64,000 nucleotides of DNA from Glomus cerebriforme (taxonomy: Eukaryota > Glomeromycota > Glomeromycetes > Glomerales > Glomeraceae). The translations under genes were made by a program, and so were the position numbers. Location: the NCBI GenBank assembly GCA_003550305.1, contig QKYT01000517.1, positions 15,636 through 79,635 of the forward strand. The letters are read 5' to 3'. This document shows positions 1 to 13,423 of the stretch, one piece after another. Under the pieces are notes generated by a model, which made no database searches, was not told the origin of the DNA, and saw only the letters and a program-made list of their open reading frames with translations. Within the stretch, counting starts at the first letter, position 1. Each line of letters opens with the position of its first letter.

Positions 1-249
1 ATATAACATATTCCATATATTCCAAAATAAGTTTCTGCTATGCAAACACATTACTGAGTTATCAAATTTATATGTGCTACGCATATAAAATACTGACTAT
101 TTTAAATTTAATCCTTTAAATAAGCAAAAAAAAATCTCACTAGAGGTAAAAATTTTCTATGTTCAATAAGCAAACTTAAATCCTACCTATTCATATATTG
201 TTCGGGATCCTATGATACCCCACTATATATATTAAAATTTTTCATTTTA
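1..249. other. AT-rich spacer at window edge
   Basis: No coding signal or structured repeat was recognised before the MITE that starts at 250. Confidence 0.5.
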
Positions 250-674
250 CAGTCAGACCTCTATATAGTCACCCTCTATATAAGTACACCTCTTTATAAG
301 CACCCAATTTTGAGAAACAGTTTTAAATTATATTAAATTACCTCTTTATAATCACAAATCAGCTATAATCACTATCACCTTGTAATTCCAAACATACATA
401 TTATTTTTATTAATAATTAAACCTCTACATAATCACTATAATTTCAGCCAAAAATATTTTTAGCCAGAATTACGAAAATTTAAATTTCCTTTTAGGAATT
501 AGATAAAAGTTAAAATTTTTTTTTGTAAAATTGCTATTCCAAAAAAGGAAATATCCGCATTATAATTTACTAATTTTGGCTGAAATTAAGTTTTAATATC
601 TTTATATAAGCACACTTCTATACAATCACTGATTTTGCAGGAACCAATTAGGTGACTATATAGAGGTCTGACTG
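250..674. mobile_element. 425-bp MITE with TA target duplication (pogo/Tc1-like)
   Basis: The ends are perfect inverted repeats: CAGTCAGACCTC at 250 and its reverse complement ending at 674, with identity running about 24 bp inward. Dinucleotide TA flanks both ends (248-249 and 675-676), as expected for Tc1/mariner/pogo-class insertion. A second inverted pair lies inside (about 440-455 against 575-590), so much of the element can fold back on itself. It has no ORF and is therefore non-autonomous. The superfamily is inferred from the TA duplication and the CAGT-type terminus. Confidence 0.85.
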
Positions 675-676
675 TA

Positions 677-1080
677 TATCTAATTTTAATAAAATTTAAA
701 TATAGATGTATTGAGTTAGTAATTATTAGTTTGAAAGGTTTAAGATATAATTATTATGTAAAATTTTAAATCCACCAAGTATTTATATAAAAACAATACA
801 TAAATCATGCTAAATCAAAAATGTTGTTATATATGAAAATCAGTCAATAATAATTCGATTTTAAATATAACTAAAATATAATATATAATATATTTATTGT
901 CAAAAAATCAGATAATATTTTTATAATGAAGCTATATATCATGTGATAAAATTGACAAAATTTACATAATAAAATTAAAAATCTGCTATGTTTATGTGTA
1001 TATAATATTATTTTTATATAATATTATAAAAAGAGTTCTGATATATGTGTCAGTTAGCAATATTCTCGACTAGGATAAAG
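677..1080. other. AT-rich spacer
   Basis: Low-complexity AT-rich DNA between the MITE and the MULE remnant. Nothing recognisable was seen. Confidence 0.5.
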
Positions 1081-2390
1081 TCATTTTTCAAGATATGGAC
1101 GACATGGCTCGTACCTGGTCAACATTTCTCTATATTTCATATTGAACTGTTCTTTATTGTAGCTATTCCTTATAGTGTAAAAATTGGTCATAAAACTTGA
1201 CACAGCTTCACCTTGAAGCTTAGACCTTGCTTTCTTCTTAATATTTTCAAGGAGATGATAAATGCATAATAAGTGGCGTGTTTGCGGATAGACTACCTGA
1301 ATGGCTGCTATTATGGTCAGATCACTATTAGTAAACAAAACCTTAGGTTGAAGGTCATTAGTTGCTTGCAATGTACATTGGAGAATTCAATTAAAATCAG
1401 CCTGATCTTCATATTTAGTCAATGCTTGCGCTATGATCCTTATTTTATAATTATTATCTATAGCAACAAATAGACTAAGAGCCATTTCATATTAATTTAT
1501 TTTTAAGATAGTATTATATATAATAATGTCATGAAATTTGGGCCATAGATCGTTACATTGTTGGCTCATCGTCCAAAATAGTCCTGTAAGTTCATTAGCT
1601 GGTCCTTCTAAACGTGGTATGATAGTACAACCTGGATCTTCTTCCCGTTATTTTAATAAATACAAAAGCATTGTGATAGCATCAGTTTCATCATGAATTC
1701 TAATATTCTGAAATTTTTGAATTGCATTATATAAGCAATTCTATGTTAAGGATATTCTTGAACAAGCAGTTTGTATTGCTGTCCAGCGTCTAGATTTCCA
1801 TTTATTATATAGTGTTCAATTTTATCTATAATTTGTTATGGAAGTCATAAGTTTTTTGGCACAAATTCAATAGTTTTAGGATTACATTGATGGTTATGCT
1901 CCTGTATAAACTTGGTAAGACGTATGAGATTCATATTTTTACTGAGATAAAAACTAACTTGCCATGGGCAATCAGTTTTGTATGATGTACATTCTCGATG
2001 TAAACTAATATTCTCAACCTTTTTTGATTGATGAGTTCCAGATTTTTAGCAAATATAGCCACGGCATCGAATGATAGATTTATCAAAAGAATCAATATCC
2101 TTACGTTCTTTATTAACCATAAACCCATTTTGTTTTGCATATGAATCAATGATCACTTGGATGGATTCCCAATCATTGAATAAATCACTGATCTTTAATG
2201 TAACTTCATTTATGTTGACTATTTCATCATCCGTATCACTTTCTTCACTTTCTTTATAACCAGATGAATGATTTTCTGTCATGTTATCGAAGTGTATATC
2301 TGTATCACTTTCTTCACTTTCTTTATAACCGGATGAATAATTTTCTGTCACGTTATCGAAGTGTATAGGTATGACTATTTCATTATCCAT
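1081..2390 (-). pseudogene. Decayed MULE (Mutator-like) transposase
   Basis: Read on the minus strand, an acidic N-terminus starts near 2390. It is followed by a FAR1-like segment (NDWESIQVIIDSYAKQNGF) of the type that opens many fungal MULE proteins. Further on, 1371-1640 encodes pieces matching the MULE core: TGLFWTMSQQ, MALSLFVAIDNN, KVLFTNSDLTIIAAIQVVYP with the conserved Asp, and the CIYHLLENIKKK segment. Stops and frameshifts separate the pieces, for example between 2046 and 1640 and around 1490 and 1380. No full-length protein is possible. Terminal repeats were not found, so the element borders are unknown. Confidence 0.8.
2233..2370 (-). repeat. 69-bp tandem duplication in the MULE N-terminus
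   Basis: Two adjacent copies, starting at 2233 and 2302, differ at only a few bases. The unit is in frame and duplicates a 23-residue acidic block rich in Ser, Glu and Asp (SSGYKESEESDTD in each copy). It arose by simple in-frame duplication. Confidence 0.85.
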
Positions 2391-2739
2391 AGAAAAAACA
2401 ATATGGGTATAAAAGGCTATTTACTACTTTTCAATAAGGAATATGTCTTTAATAAGTGACCTAATAGAACAGTCACAAAATATAACAGTCGCCAAACAGA
2501 ACAGTTGGGAGTGTCCTTATGCAACTTGATAGAAATGGTCAGGTGTAAAAAAAAATGTGGCAGTGTTGTGGGTATAAGACAGAATACAAGATGCAGCAAA
2601 ATAATAAGCAATACAATATGACACAAAGCTACTATTGTTTTAAACGAAGCGAAGCGCAGCAATTTTTTATTTTTGTGACATAATACTTATCTGATATTCA
2701 CAAACTATGACGTGTTAATACTGATTAGGAAACTGCTAA

Positions 2740-2837
2740 CTGCATAAATACAGATTAAACAATAAACAAATAAATATAAGGGGCTAATAATTTATTAATA
2801 TATTCTGCATAAATACAGATTAAACAATAAACAAATA
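2740..2837. repeat. 33-bp direct repeat, 65-bp period
   Basis: The segment beginning CTGCATAAATACAGATTAAA at 2740 recurs at 2805 nearly unchanged. It is AT-rich and non-coding. Confidence 0.75.
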
Positions 2838-5095
2838 ATAAAAATAATAAACACGTGATACTGGTGTTGAATACCAGTGGTTTTTCATAGTAATTTTCTA
2901 AATTAAAATAGTAAAACTATACCAAAACTATATTAAAATCTTATATTAAAATTATAGAATTATTTATAATAGATAATACTTGTTAGTTTATATAAAAAAA
3001 TATATATATTTTTTTATAGTATATTTATTAGTAAAATTTTTATAAATGATATATACAGTATATTTATTATAATCAATTTAAAAAAAATATGAAATATAAT
3101 TTTCTTGAGAAATTCTTAAATAATATGGTTAATTTAATAAATTTTCTTTTAATAATATCTTGTAAATTATAAAGTAAGATTTAATATTGATTTAGCTGGA
3201 TTGGTTTAACTGTAGTAAAAAGCAATCTATACAGCTAAGAAGTCAAAATTACCTTTTAAAAATAAAGCTATCAATGCATTATAAAATATTTTTTTTAAAT
3301 TTTTGTATATTTATGGTTTTGGTATCAAAATCTATAATTCTCTTTTCTGCTTTTACCCCATATTGAAGCTGATAAAGATCTCTTTTTTTATAATAAAGTA
3401 AAACTAAAAATAATTTTAAGTAGTCTAAAAAATGCAAAATTTCTTTCAAATATATAATATATCCTCTCTATAGTGATTAGCTTTAAGTTTATTCTCTTCC
3501 TGATTTAAGTTTTTTATAAAATAATATTGCGATTTATGTTGAAAAGATCCCTAAATCTATCCACCGAATGGATCGTCAATTACATAATTTCTTTTTGCCT
3601 TAAAAGGGATAACTAATGTAAATTATCTGGTGATAATCATAAAGGCTTATGTAAGTTTGTTGATAATGGACTGTTAAAAATAAAACGACTGACATTGTTG
3701 ATTACGTAAAAAAATTCAAATTTGGTAATAATCACGCAGAAATAGAAAAGAACATGGCAAAAATGATCAACGAAAGTATATTTGATATACCAGGAACTAG
3801 GCCTAATTCGGATAATTCTTTTAGATAATTAAATATGCGAGATTTTTATTAATAATAGTTTCAATCGCAAAAATCTATTTAATTAATGTCCGTTATGTCC
3901 GTTATTAATGACCAACTCTTTTTGTTTCATATAAAGATTGAAAAAATGAGATTTAAGAAACAAATGTTAAAATACCGAGATCAAAAGAAGACTTGTCATC
4001 AAAATATGGTAAGAAAGAATTCTAGAAATTTTTTTTTTTTTTGATTTTAAATATTTTTAAATAATAGAAGATAGATAAGCAAAGATCCGGCCAGATAATA
4101 GTTAACTCTGAAATGTTAAGTAAAACTATTATAGTCAATTATTAATTTGTTCTAAAGAGAGAATTCGATATATATTTATTTATTTAATTCTCCGTACTGA
4201 GAGTAGGCGTTGCGAAAAGAATTTTAAATTGTAGTAGTAGTATTTATATTTGGCGGATCTCTACTCACAGATCAGAAATAATTAAAGCTATTATGATTCA
4301 GAATGGCTTCAGAAAAATTTACCAAGAAGTTTCTAAATAACATTGGTAAACCTTTTTAGGTTTCATAGTTTAAACAACAATAGGTTTTATATGAGTCTTT
4401 TATGAATGATGATACTTAAATACGTAATTTTTCTTAAGAGAAAGTCTTATAATATATACTATTACAGTTAGATAATAAGAAATTCTTTTCTAGAATTCCA
4501 TTAAGCAGTGTTCTATGGAAACATACGTAAGTTTGTAATACCACAAATGTTTTTCATACTATAAAAGTGGCTAAATTCCTAATTAAGAAGTGAGTTGGCC
4601 ACATATAATTCTCCGATTGGCTCAACATTGTGGCTTTCTTATAACGTGTCATTCAAATTTTGAATTTCGTGTAAAAAAGCCTTCAAAAAATTTTCCGATT
4701 AATTATTTTTAGTTATTAATCAGGTTATTATCAGGTCATAATTGCTAACGCTAATATTTTTCTTGAGTGACAATCCCCGATATAATGCATATGAGATGTT
4801 AAGTGTATTTTGGTGCGATTTGCATTATATATTTATTAATTATTATCTATGCTCCTCTTTTATTTTGTGTATAATTTTGTACATAAATTTAAAATGTATC
4901 ATTCCATCTAATTTTCCAAAGGACAAAAACGTCCTTTATAAAAATTTATTCTACAAACAACTTTCCAAAGGACAAAACAAATCTTTGTCCTTATAGAAAA
5001 ATTAGAAAAGTGTTTGGTTGGTTTTAAATATATATTTTATATATTTGATATTTTAAAAAAGACGTGTAATTTTTTTTTTAATAAAATACTTAGTT
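2838..5095. other. Long AT-rich intergenic stretch
   Basis: No supported gene. Short coding-like scraps occur on the plus strand near 3700-3830, but stops close them and I could not assign them. Small hairpins lie near 4915-4940 and 4965-4997 (around CCAAAGGACAAAA), just upstream of the Ca2+-ATPase, and may belong to its 5' region. Poly-T and poly-A runs are frequent. Confidence 0.5.
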
Positions 5096-8000
5096 ATGGG
5101 CTCACTTAATACGGGCCCCCATCAGAATCAAGAAGACACTTTAACCGTCTCTTTTTCACATTCCATAATAACAGATACCACTGCAATAGAAACTATACAT
5201 ACAAACCCCGACTCTCCTACAAGTCCAAAAACTTTAACTTCTTTAAATACTGTAAAAAACATGAGTACGGAAATTACAATTGACCAAACGGAAAATTCTA
5301 ATATAAATACTTCTAATTCATCAAATCCCTTCGCATTCACTCCAAAAAGACTTTCTCTCCTCGCTGAACCTACGCAGAAAAAAGAAAGTCTTTTAATATT
5401 AAAAAGTTATGGTGGATTAGTTGGTTTAGAAAAAGGTCTTCACACTAACTTAAAATCTGGTTTAAATGATGAGACTACTCCTTTAAAACCAATAACTTTA
5501 AGAGAAATAACAAAGGATTTGAGTGAAGGTGGTGATATTATAGATGATAATGATCAAAATAATGTTGTAGTTAAAGGTTCTCCATTTTATCAAAGAATAA
5601 ATATTTTTGGTACAAATGTATTACCAGAAAAAAAATCAAAATCTATTTTTGAGTTAATGTGGATTGCAATGCAAGAAAAGGTTTTGATCCTTTTAATAAT
5701 AGCTGCAATTGTATCTTTAGGTCTTGGTCTTTATGAAGATTTTGGAACTAATCAAGCTCCTACTCAACCGAAAATTCGTTGGGTAGAAGGAGTTGCTATA
5801 CTTATTGCAATTCTAATCGTTGTTTTAGTTGGTAGTTTGAATGATTGGCAAAAGGAAAGACAATTTAAAAAATTAAATGCTAAAAAAGAGGATCGTAATG
5901 TAAAGGTTACTAGAAATGGTAAAGAAACCCTTTTATCAGTACATGATGTCCTTGTTGGAGATGTACTTAATTTGGAACCCGGTGATATCATCGCAGTTGA
6001 CGGTGTCTTAATTTCTGGTCATAATTTACGCTGCGATGAATCTGCTGCTTCGGGTGAAAGTGATGCTGTAAGAAAAATGAAATATGAAGATTGTTTAAGA
6101 GAATTAGATGAGGGAGTTGCTCATAAATCTAAAGCTGATCCTTTTATAATTAGTGGTAGTAAAGTATTAGAAGGAGTTGGTACTTATCTTGTTACTGGTG
6201 TCGGTGTTAATTCTTTTTACGGTAAAATTTTGATATGTAAGTATAAGTGGATAAGTGATTATGTGTGTCCGCGCGCACATATTTTTTCACGTAATTTATA
6301 AAAAAAATTTTTTTTTATTTTTAATATTTTTAAATAGCGTTAAGGACTGTGGCTGAAGATACACCTCTTCAAGAAAAATTGAATGACCTTGCCGAAAAAA
6401 TTGCAAAATTGGGTGGAGCTGCTGCTCTTTTGATGCTTATAGTCCTTCTCATAAAATATTTTGTTAGTTTCCGTATTAGAGTACCACCAGTCACCGAGAT
6501 ATTCGATAATTTAATTAAAATTATTATTTCAACTGTAACTATTATAGTAGTCGCAGTACCAGAAGGTTTGCCCTTAGCGGTAACATTAGGTAAATTTGTT
6601 TTTTTTTCAAAATTTTTATTTTTATTACAAAAGCTAATATATTATTATAAATCGAAGCACTTGCATATGCTACAACACGTATGTTAAAGGATAATAATCT
6701 CGTACGTGTTCTCTCAGCTTGTGAAACTATGGGTAATGCGACAACGATTTGTTCAGATAAAACTGGAACATTAACACAAAATAAAATGAGTGTTGTCACT
6801 GGAATCATAGGTTTATCTATTTCGTTTGTTAGAGATGTCGAAACTCATTCTTTTGCACTTAAAAATGAAAGCAATGATGTTGCTATTTTGGAAAACCCTA
6901 TTTCATTGCAACAAATAAATTCTGCTCTTCCTCAAGATATTTTACAATTGTTGAATGAATCGATAGCCATCAATTCTACGGCCTTTGAAGGTGAAGCTGA
7001 AAATGGAAAAAGAACTTTTGTCGGTTCTAAAACTGAGACTGCATTATTAGGATTTTTATTGGACATAAACCTTGATAATATTAAAACATTAAGAGATAAT
7101 GCCCAAATCATACAATTATTCCCATTCAATTCTGAAAGAAAATCAATGGGAATTGTCATAAAAATCAATGATTCTAAATGGAGATTTTTTGTAAAAGGTG
7201 CTAGCGAAATTATATTAAAAAAATCAGAAAAAATAATAAAAATAGTTAAGTCTGAAGATGGTACAAACACAAGTAGCGTAATTGATTTAACTCAAGATTA
7301 TTTTAATAAAGTACAAAATGTAATCGAGAATTATGCTGGTCAAAGTCTAAGAACAATAGGAATTGCTTATCGTGATTTCGAACAAGGGCAAATTGAAGAA
7401 ATGACAAAAAAAGGTTCCGGAGATGAAATTTCTTATGAAGATTTATTTTATAAACTAACATTAATAAGTATCGTGGGTATTGAGGATCCATTAAGAGAAG
7501 GAGTTCGTGAAGCTGTTAAAATGTGTGTAAAAGCTGGTGTTAAAGTTCGTATGGTCACTGGTGATAATGTTTTAACCGCCAAATCTATTGCTACACAATG
7601 TGGGATTTATACAGGTGGTGAGGTTATGGAAGGTCCGGTATTTCGTGATCTTCCTCCTGAACAAATGGATAGGATATTACCAAAACTTCAAGTTCTTGCT
7701 AGATCTAGTCCTGAAGATAAAAGGATATTGGTTGGTCATCTTAGAAAATTAGGTGAAGTTGTTGCCGTTACCGGTGATGGTACAAATGATGGTCCTGCTC
7801 TAAAGCTTTCTGATGTTGGCTTTTCGATGGGCATAGCTGGTACAGAAGTTGCCAAAGAAGCTTCATCTATCATTTTAATGGATGATAATTTTTCAAGTAT
7901 AGTCAAGGCTATTATGTGGGGAAGAAATGTAAATGATGCAGTAAAGAAATTTTTGCAATTTCAATTGACAGTCAATGTTACTGCTGTAATGCTTACATTT

Positions 8001-9011
8001 ATTTCCGCTGTTTCGAGCAATGAACAAAAATCCGTTCTTTCCGCTGTACAATTATTATGGGTTAATCTTATTATGGATACTTTTGCCGCTCTCGCCCTCG
8101 CAACAGACCCGCCTACTTTAGATTTATTAGATCGTAAACCTGAATCTAGAAGTGCACCTTTAATCTCTGCAGATATGTGGAAAATGATTATCGGTGAAAG
8201 TATATTTCAATTAGTGATTACTTTGGTTTTATTATACGCTGGTAATTCTATATTAGGTTATGATACACCAGAGGAACAGTTACAGTTACAAACTGTTATT
8301 TTTAATACATTTGTATTCTTGCAGATATTTAATGAAATTAAGTAAGTTTTTTATTATAATAATTATTATTATTTTGTAAAAAAATATTTATTTAATCAAA
8401 AAAAATAATTTGAATTTTATAGTTGTCGACGGTTGTATGGTAAAATAAATGTTATGAAAGGTGTTTTGAGAAATAAATTTTTAGTAATTATATTCTTTAT
8501 AATGGTTCTTGGACAATTTCTAATTGTCCATTTTGGTAAGGCTGCCTTCCAAGTAACACCACTTAATATAACACAATGGGTAATATGTGTCGCTTTGGGA
8601 TTTCTTTCAATCCCTGTCGGAATTATAATTCGTTTAATACCCACCGATTTGGGACATACTACTTACACTCCACCTGAAGTCCGTGTTGATCTTGAAAAAG
8701 AATGGAGTGATGCAATCACACAAGTACAAAATCAACTATATTTTTTTAAGACACTTCGTGGTGGTAGATTCAGAGCTCATTTTGGTGATAGAAAAGAAAA
8801 TTCTGAAAAACATAGGAAGGCAATCGCGGCAGCTGCGATGCTGCCAAGTTTAATTTCTGCTTCAGTAGGAGTACAAATGACATCGAGAGAGCCTACAATA
8901 CAAAAGAAACTACAACTTGATAATGACAATGATGAGGAAATAAATCCATCATCGTCTAAAAATCAAAATGACGCAAATGTGGACACAATAGATATCGAAA
9001 ACCATTCATGA
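5096..9011 (+). CDS. Plasma-membrane/vacuolar-type Ca2+-transporting P-type ATPase (P2B, PMC1-like)
   Basis: Exons 5096-6236, 6338-6589, 6658-8341 and 8423-9011 join in phase to give about 1221 residues, normal for fungal PMC1-type pumps. The protein pumps Ca2+ out of the cytosol using ATP. Visible features are a long Ser/Thr-rich cytosolic N-terminus, a first membrane pair near residues 190-245, the TGES-equivalent SGESD, and PEGLPLAVTLA in M4. The phosphorylated Asp is in DKTGT (about 498-502), KGASE is in the nucleotide domain, and the hinge motif GDGTNDGP is at about 837-844. Four to six membrane helices follow, then a C-terminal tail with KTLRGGRF, a segment common in fungal PMC1 tails. 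Introns 1 and 2 (68-101 bp) cut the region before and after M4. A calmodulin site could not be placed with confidence, and vacuolar versus plasma membrane location cannot be decided from sequence. Confidence 0.95.
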
Positions 9012-9549
9012 ACTTCCGAAAAGAGTGGATGATTATCAATTAATACGCTAATTGAGTTGTGATGCGAGTTTGGAGATGGTTCACATGGGCAATAGTTGAG
9101 AAGTTGTTCAAAAAAAATGATGGTCAAACTTTTTACCCCAAAAAAGACTTCAATCTTTATAACCATTTGTAATCTTCAAAAGGATAAACTATCATTATAA
9201 TTTGCTATCATTTAAAATTTCAGGGAGCGTCAGTAAAAATTTTATTAATTTTTTTTTCTCCTCTTCACATAATTTTCCTATACAATTTCTGTAATAAAAA
9301 AAACAAATAATTATTAAAGTCAATTATGTAATATGCAAGATACAAACGGTTTAATCGGATTTTCCTATTATGGGGAAATTGTTAAATACGGAAATTTTTA
9401 ATATGCTTATCCATACGGAGAGATAAAAGATAATCAATTTAATCAATTGCACTTTATGACTCATTACAAAATCAATAATTTATATAAAAAAGTTTTTTTT
9501 TTTTTTTACAAAATTCAAAATTCAAACAGATCGAATAAATATATACACA
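9012..9549. other. Intergenic, presumed promoter of IPMS
   Basis: A 538-bp AT-rich spacer. It holds a poly-T run just upstream of the next start and no ORF of note. Confidence 0.5.
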
Positions 9550-11723
9550 ATGCTTGCGAGAAGTTTTAATAATTTTTATCGTTCCTCAGTAGCAAAACAG
9601 CTCATTAATTTACCTTATAAAAAACTAGCAACGAAAAATCAGTCAATAATAGTCCCAACTTTAAACCAATGTCGCCACAATTCAAATGAAGTATCAAAGG
9701 ATAAATTGATAGTTTTTGATACAACTTTACGTGACGGAGAACAGGTAACTTATTTTTCATTTGCACAATAACGTATAATCTTATAATAAATATTGTTAAG
9801 AATTATACTTAAACATTATCATAATTTATTTTAGAAAAATTTACAATTTTTGTAATTTTCTTTTTTTTTTTAGTCACCTGGTGTTACTCTCAAAACTGAA
9901 GAAAAACTTGAAATTGCTCGACATCTCTCCAATCTTGGTGTTGATGTTATTGAGGCTGGCTTTCCTATTGCTTCGCAAGGAGATTTTGAAGCAGTAGCTC
10001 GTATCGCAAAGGAAGTTGGCCCATTAATGACTGGAAGGGAAAAAATAGGCAAGCCTGTGGTCAGTAGATTGTGAATAACACGAGCAGAATATGACTTATG
10101 CTATTTCAAATTTACAAGACAATATGCATAATTTTAGATTATAGCTGGATTGTCTCGTGCTACTGAGAAAGACATCAAACGTTGTTATGAAGCTGTAGCA
10201 TATGCGCCTTTGCATCGAATTCACACATTCCTTGCTACATCGGATATACATCTCAAATATAAACTAAAATTTGATCGTGAAGAATGTATAAGGCGTGCTG
10301 CTGCTGCGGTTGCATATGCTAAGACTCTCTGTGATGACGTGGAATTTAGTAGCGAAGATTCCGGAAGAAGCGATAAGGATTTCCTATGTCGGGTCTTGGA
10401 AAAAGTTATAGAGGCAGGTGTAACAACGCTTAATATACCAGATACAGTTGGCTATAATAATCCAGAAGAATATGGAGCGTTACTCAAATATTTAATCAAA
10501 AATACACGCGGATCAGATAAGGTTATTTTAAATTATTTTGTATCCTATTTATAATTCGGGATATATATTTTTTTATTTAGTTTTTTTTTTGTGCTATTTC
10601 TAGGTCATATGGTCAACTCATTGCCATAATGATTTAGGATTAGCTACCGCTAACACTTTATCTGGTATCTTAAACGGTGCCAGACAAGTAGAAGTGTCCA
10701 TCAATGGTATTGGCGAACGCGCTGGTAAATTTATTTTTTCTTTTTAAGAAAAAAATATATATATATCTATCTTTTTTTTAATTTATAATTTATTTTATAG
10801 GTAACACTGCACTCGAAGAAGTTGTGATGAATGTACATACACATCCTGATTTTTATCCAGTATATCATACAATCAATACACAACAGATATATCGTACTTC
10901 CAATTTAGTTTCATCCCTTTCTGGAATGGTAGTGCAACCTAACAAAGCTATTGTGGGTGCTAATGCTTTCCTTCATGAATCTGGCATCCATCAAGATGGT
11001 ATACTTAAGAATAAACTAACTTATGAAATTATCCGTCCGGAGGAAGTTGGTATTTTCAACATAAATTTAGTATTGGGAAAACTTTCAGGCCGAAATGCGT
11101 TCCGTTCACGTCTTATAGAATTAGGATTTAGTGATATGAGTGATGATGATGTTAACATTGCTTTTGAAAAATTTAAAACTCTGGCCGATACTAAGAAACG
11201 TATTACAGATTATGATATTTTTGCCTTATTGTCAGATCAAGTTTCTTCTGGTGAATCACAACGATTTGAATTACAATCAATTCAGGTCATCTCTGGTACT
11301 CATGAGATGGCAACAGCAACCGTTAAACTGATGGATAAAGTACAAAAGAAAGAGCTTGTTGATGCTTCTATTGGACGTGGCGGTCCTATCATGGCAGCAT
11401 TTGGAGCCATCCAACGTTTGGTAAATCGAAAAATTCGTTTGTTAAATTATGAAGTTCGTGCTGTTTCCGAAGGAATGGATGCTTTGGGTAAAGTTATGGT
11501 TAAGATTACTGATGATGTTGATTATTCGGAAGAAGGAGAAGCTGAAAATGTAAAAAAATCGACTAATGCTGTATTTCATGGAAATGGTACAGATTTGGAT
11601 GTAGTTATAGCAAGTGCCAAAGCATACGTAAATGCAATTAATAGGATGTTTGAAGAAGAAATTAATGCTCAAACTGGGAAAGGAAGGGTGATTTCATTTA
11701 AAAATAGGGTGGCAAATATATAA
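9550..11723 (+). CDS. 2-isopropylmalate synthase, LeuA type 1 (mitochondrial)
   Basis: Exons 9550-9744, 9874-10059, 10138-10521, 10604-10724 and 10801-11723 join in frame to about 602 residues. The enzyme condenses acetyl-CoA with 2-oxoisovalerate, the first committed step of leucine synthesis. The first 45 or so residues are basic and hydroxylated with no acid, a typical mitochondrial presequence. The catalytic barrel carries [12 protein letters not shown], the metal-binding [24 protein letters not shown] and the signature HESGIHQDG. The last 130 or so residues form a LeuA-type regulatory domain, where leucine inhibition normally acts. This layout is the bacterial/plant type 1, unlike yeast LEU4 (type 2). 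Donors of introns 2 and 3 (GTCAGT, GTTATT) are weak but keep the conserved protein continuous. Confidence 0.92.
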
Positions 11724-11851
11724 ATATATATAATATAGATATGTTTTTATTCATACTCTGAATATATTCAGAGAAACTCTTTCACAAATATTTTATATAA
11801 TAAATATATTCAATGGAACTTAACGCTAAAACCAATGGATAAAATGTAAAT

Positions 11852-13423
11852 TTATTGGTCTTTTTTAGAAATACTTTTTTTACCTCTCCATGTTTTCATT
11901 CCATCGTTAGCTCCGAAAAACTTTGCAATATTAAATCGGAATATTAACATTAATCATTATTCTACATTTGATAATTGTAAATAAAAAATAAAAATGAAAA
12001 AAAAATATTCAAATACCTTGTGAGCAAAATCTTGTACAAATGTCGGAAGAAATCTCAGTAAAGGCATTAAATAAACATAATAAGGTGTAATAATAATATG
12101 CCCTTCATCTTTGTCTAGTGCAGTGATAATAGGTTTTATCACATCTAATGGTGCTAAACGAGGAGTAATAAATGGAAATGAAACTTTGACACCATCAAAT
12201 AATCCAGTATCTACTTCACCAGGACACACAAGAGTTGTGCGAACTTGTTTGGCATCGTATCTGTTGAATGTGGAAAAAAAATTATCTTTTATAAAAGAGC
12301 CCTTTTTTTTTAAAAAGAAAAAGGAATAAAAAATAAATAAGATTACCGAGTATCCAATTCATATCGAAGTGATTCATGAAAACTAATCAAAGCAGCTTTA
12401 CTAGCACAGTAATCAGCTTAAATAAAGTTATAAATTTTAGTTTAAATATATATTAAACAAAATTGAAATATGAATACTTACCTAATTGAGGTAATCCAGA
12501 ATATCCCAGTGAGGATGCTACTGTTACCTTGATAATTTTAATGGAAATGTTTATATTTCACTTTTAAACATATCGAAATTTAGATGTTAAAATTTATAAC
12601 GTACAATATGACCGTGATTATTTTTAATCATATCTGGCAAAAATACTTTTGTGGTCCAGAAAGAAGATAATAAATTTACATTTATGGTACTAAAAAAAAA
12701 TGAATTGATTCAATAACAATAATTTAAAAAATAATTAACATTACAATATTAGGTTTTACTCTGTTATATCGCTTATTGACCCATCAAGAATAGTTTTTCC
12801 TCTAACAATAGCTGCATTGTTTATAAGTATTGTTGGATTACCAAACTTAATGAAGATGTAAAATAAAAAATGTTAAACTGTATATGCGCATATATAATAA
12901 TACATCAATAAAAAAAATTTACCTGTTCCATTATATCTTTACCAATTCGTTGAACCTCTTCATAATTTGATACATCGCATTTAAAGTATTCTACGTTGAC
13001 TAATTGAATATCACGAAAAGTTAAGTTTTTTAAAGTACAACAATAGTTATATATATTATAATTAAATTACATACCATGCTCAATCTCGGGAGGTTTAACA
13101 TCCAGTATGATCACAGTCACGTTCCTGATCGCCAATGTCTCGGCCAGAAGACCACCAATACCACCCGAACCTCCAGTCACAACTACCACCTCGTTATCCC
13201 AATTTACTTTAGTTGTTCTCCAACCATTTCTACTCTTTAAACTTAAATAACCCAGTAACCAGAAAAAGCAAACGAAACTTGCATATAAACTGGCCCATAA
13301 AAATTCTGGAGTAGTTAAATAATAGCCTTGAGAGTAAAAGAACGGGAGAAATATAAGAGCAAACGAGGGGTGAAAAAATGAGAGAGCTAGAATACGAAGG
13401 AAAAAATCTATCGATAAATTCAT
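11852..13423 (-). CDS. Membrane-anchored short-chain dehydrogenase/reductase (retinol dehydrogenase/DHRS-like)
   Basis: Eight exons on the minus strand (13423-13075, 12999-12923, 12845-12760, 12689-12605, 12527-12482, 12416-12347, 12260-12017, 11920-11852) give 341 residues. Residues 1-62 hold two hydrophobic segments, then a Rossmann fold starts with TGGSGGIG (83-90). Later come INNAAI, a catalytic Ser strand (VTVASS, about 200-205) and the active-site Tyr/Lys in YCASK (217-221). CPGEVDTGLF closes the cofactor region. The order matches the SDR16C group of ER-bound lipid or retinoid oxidoreductases. The substrate cannot be told from sequence. The ATG at 13423 is used because the upstream in-frame codon is TTG. 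Confidence 0.9.

Noticed and set aside
3600..3830. Coding-like scraps such as NMAKMINESIFDIPGTRP
   Set aside because: Too short, closed by stops, and not assignable to a family.
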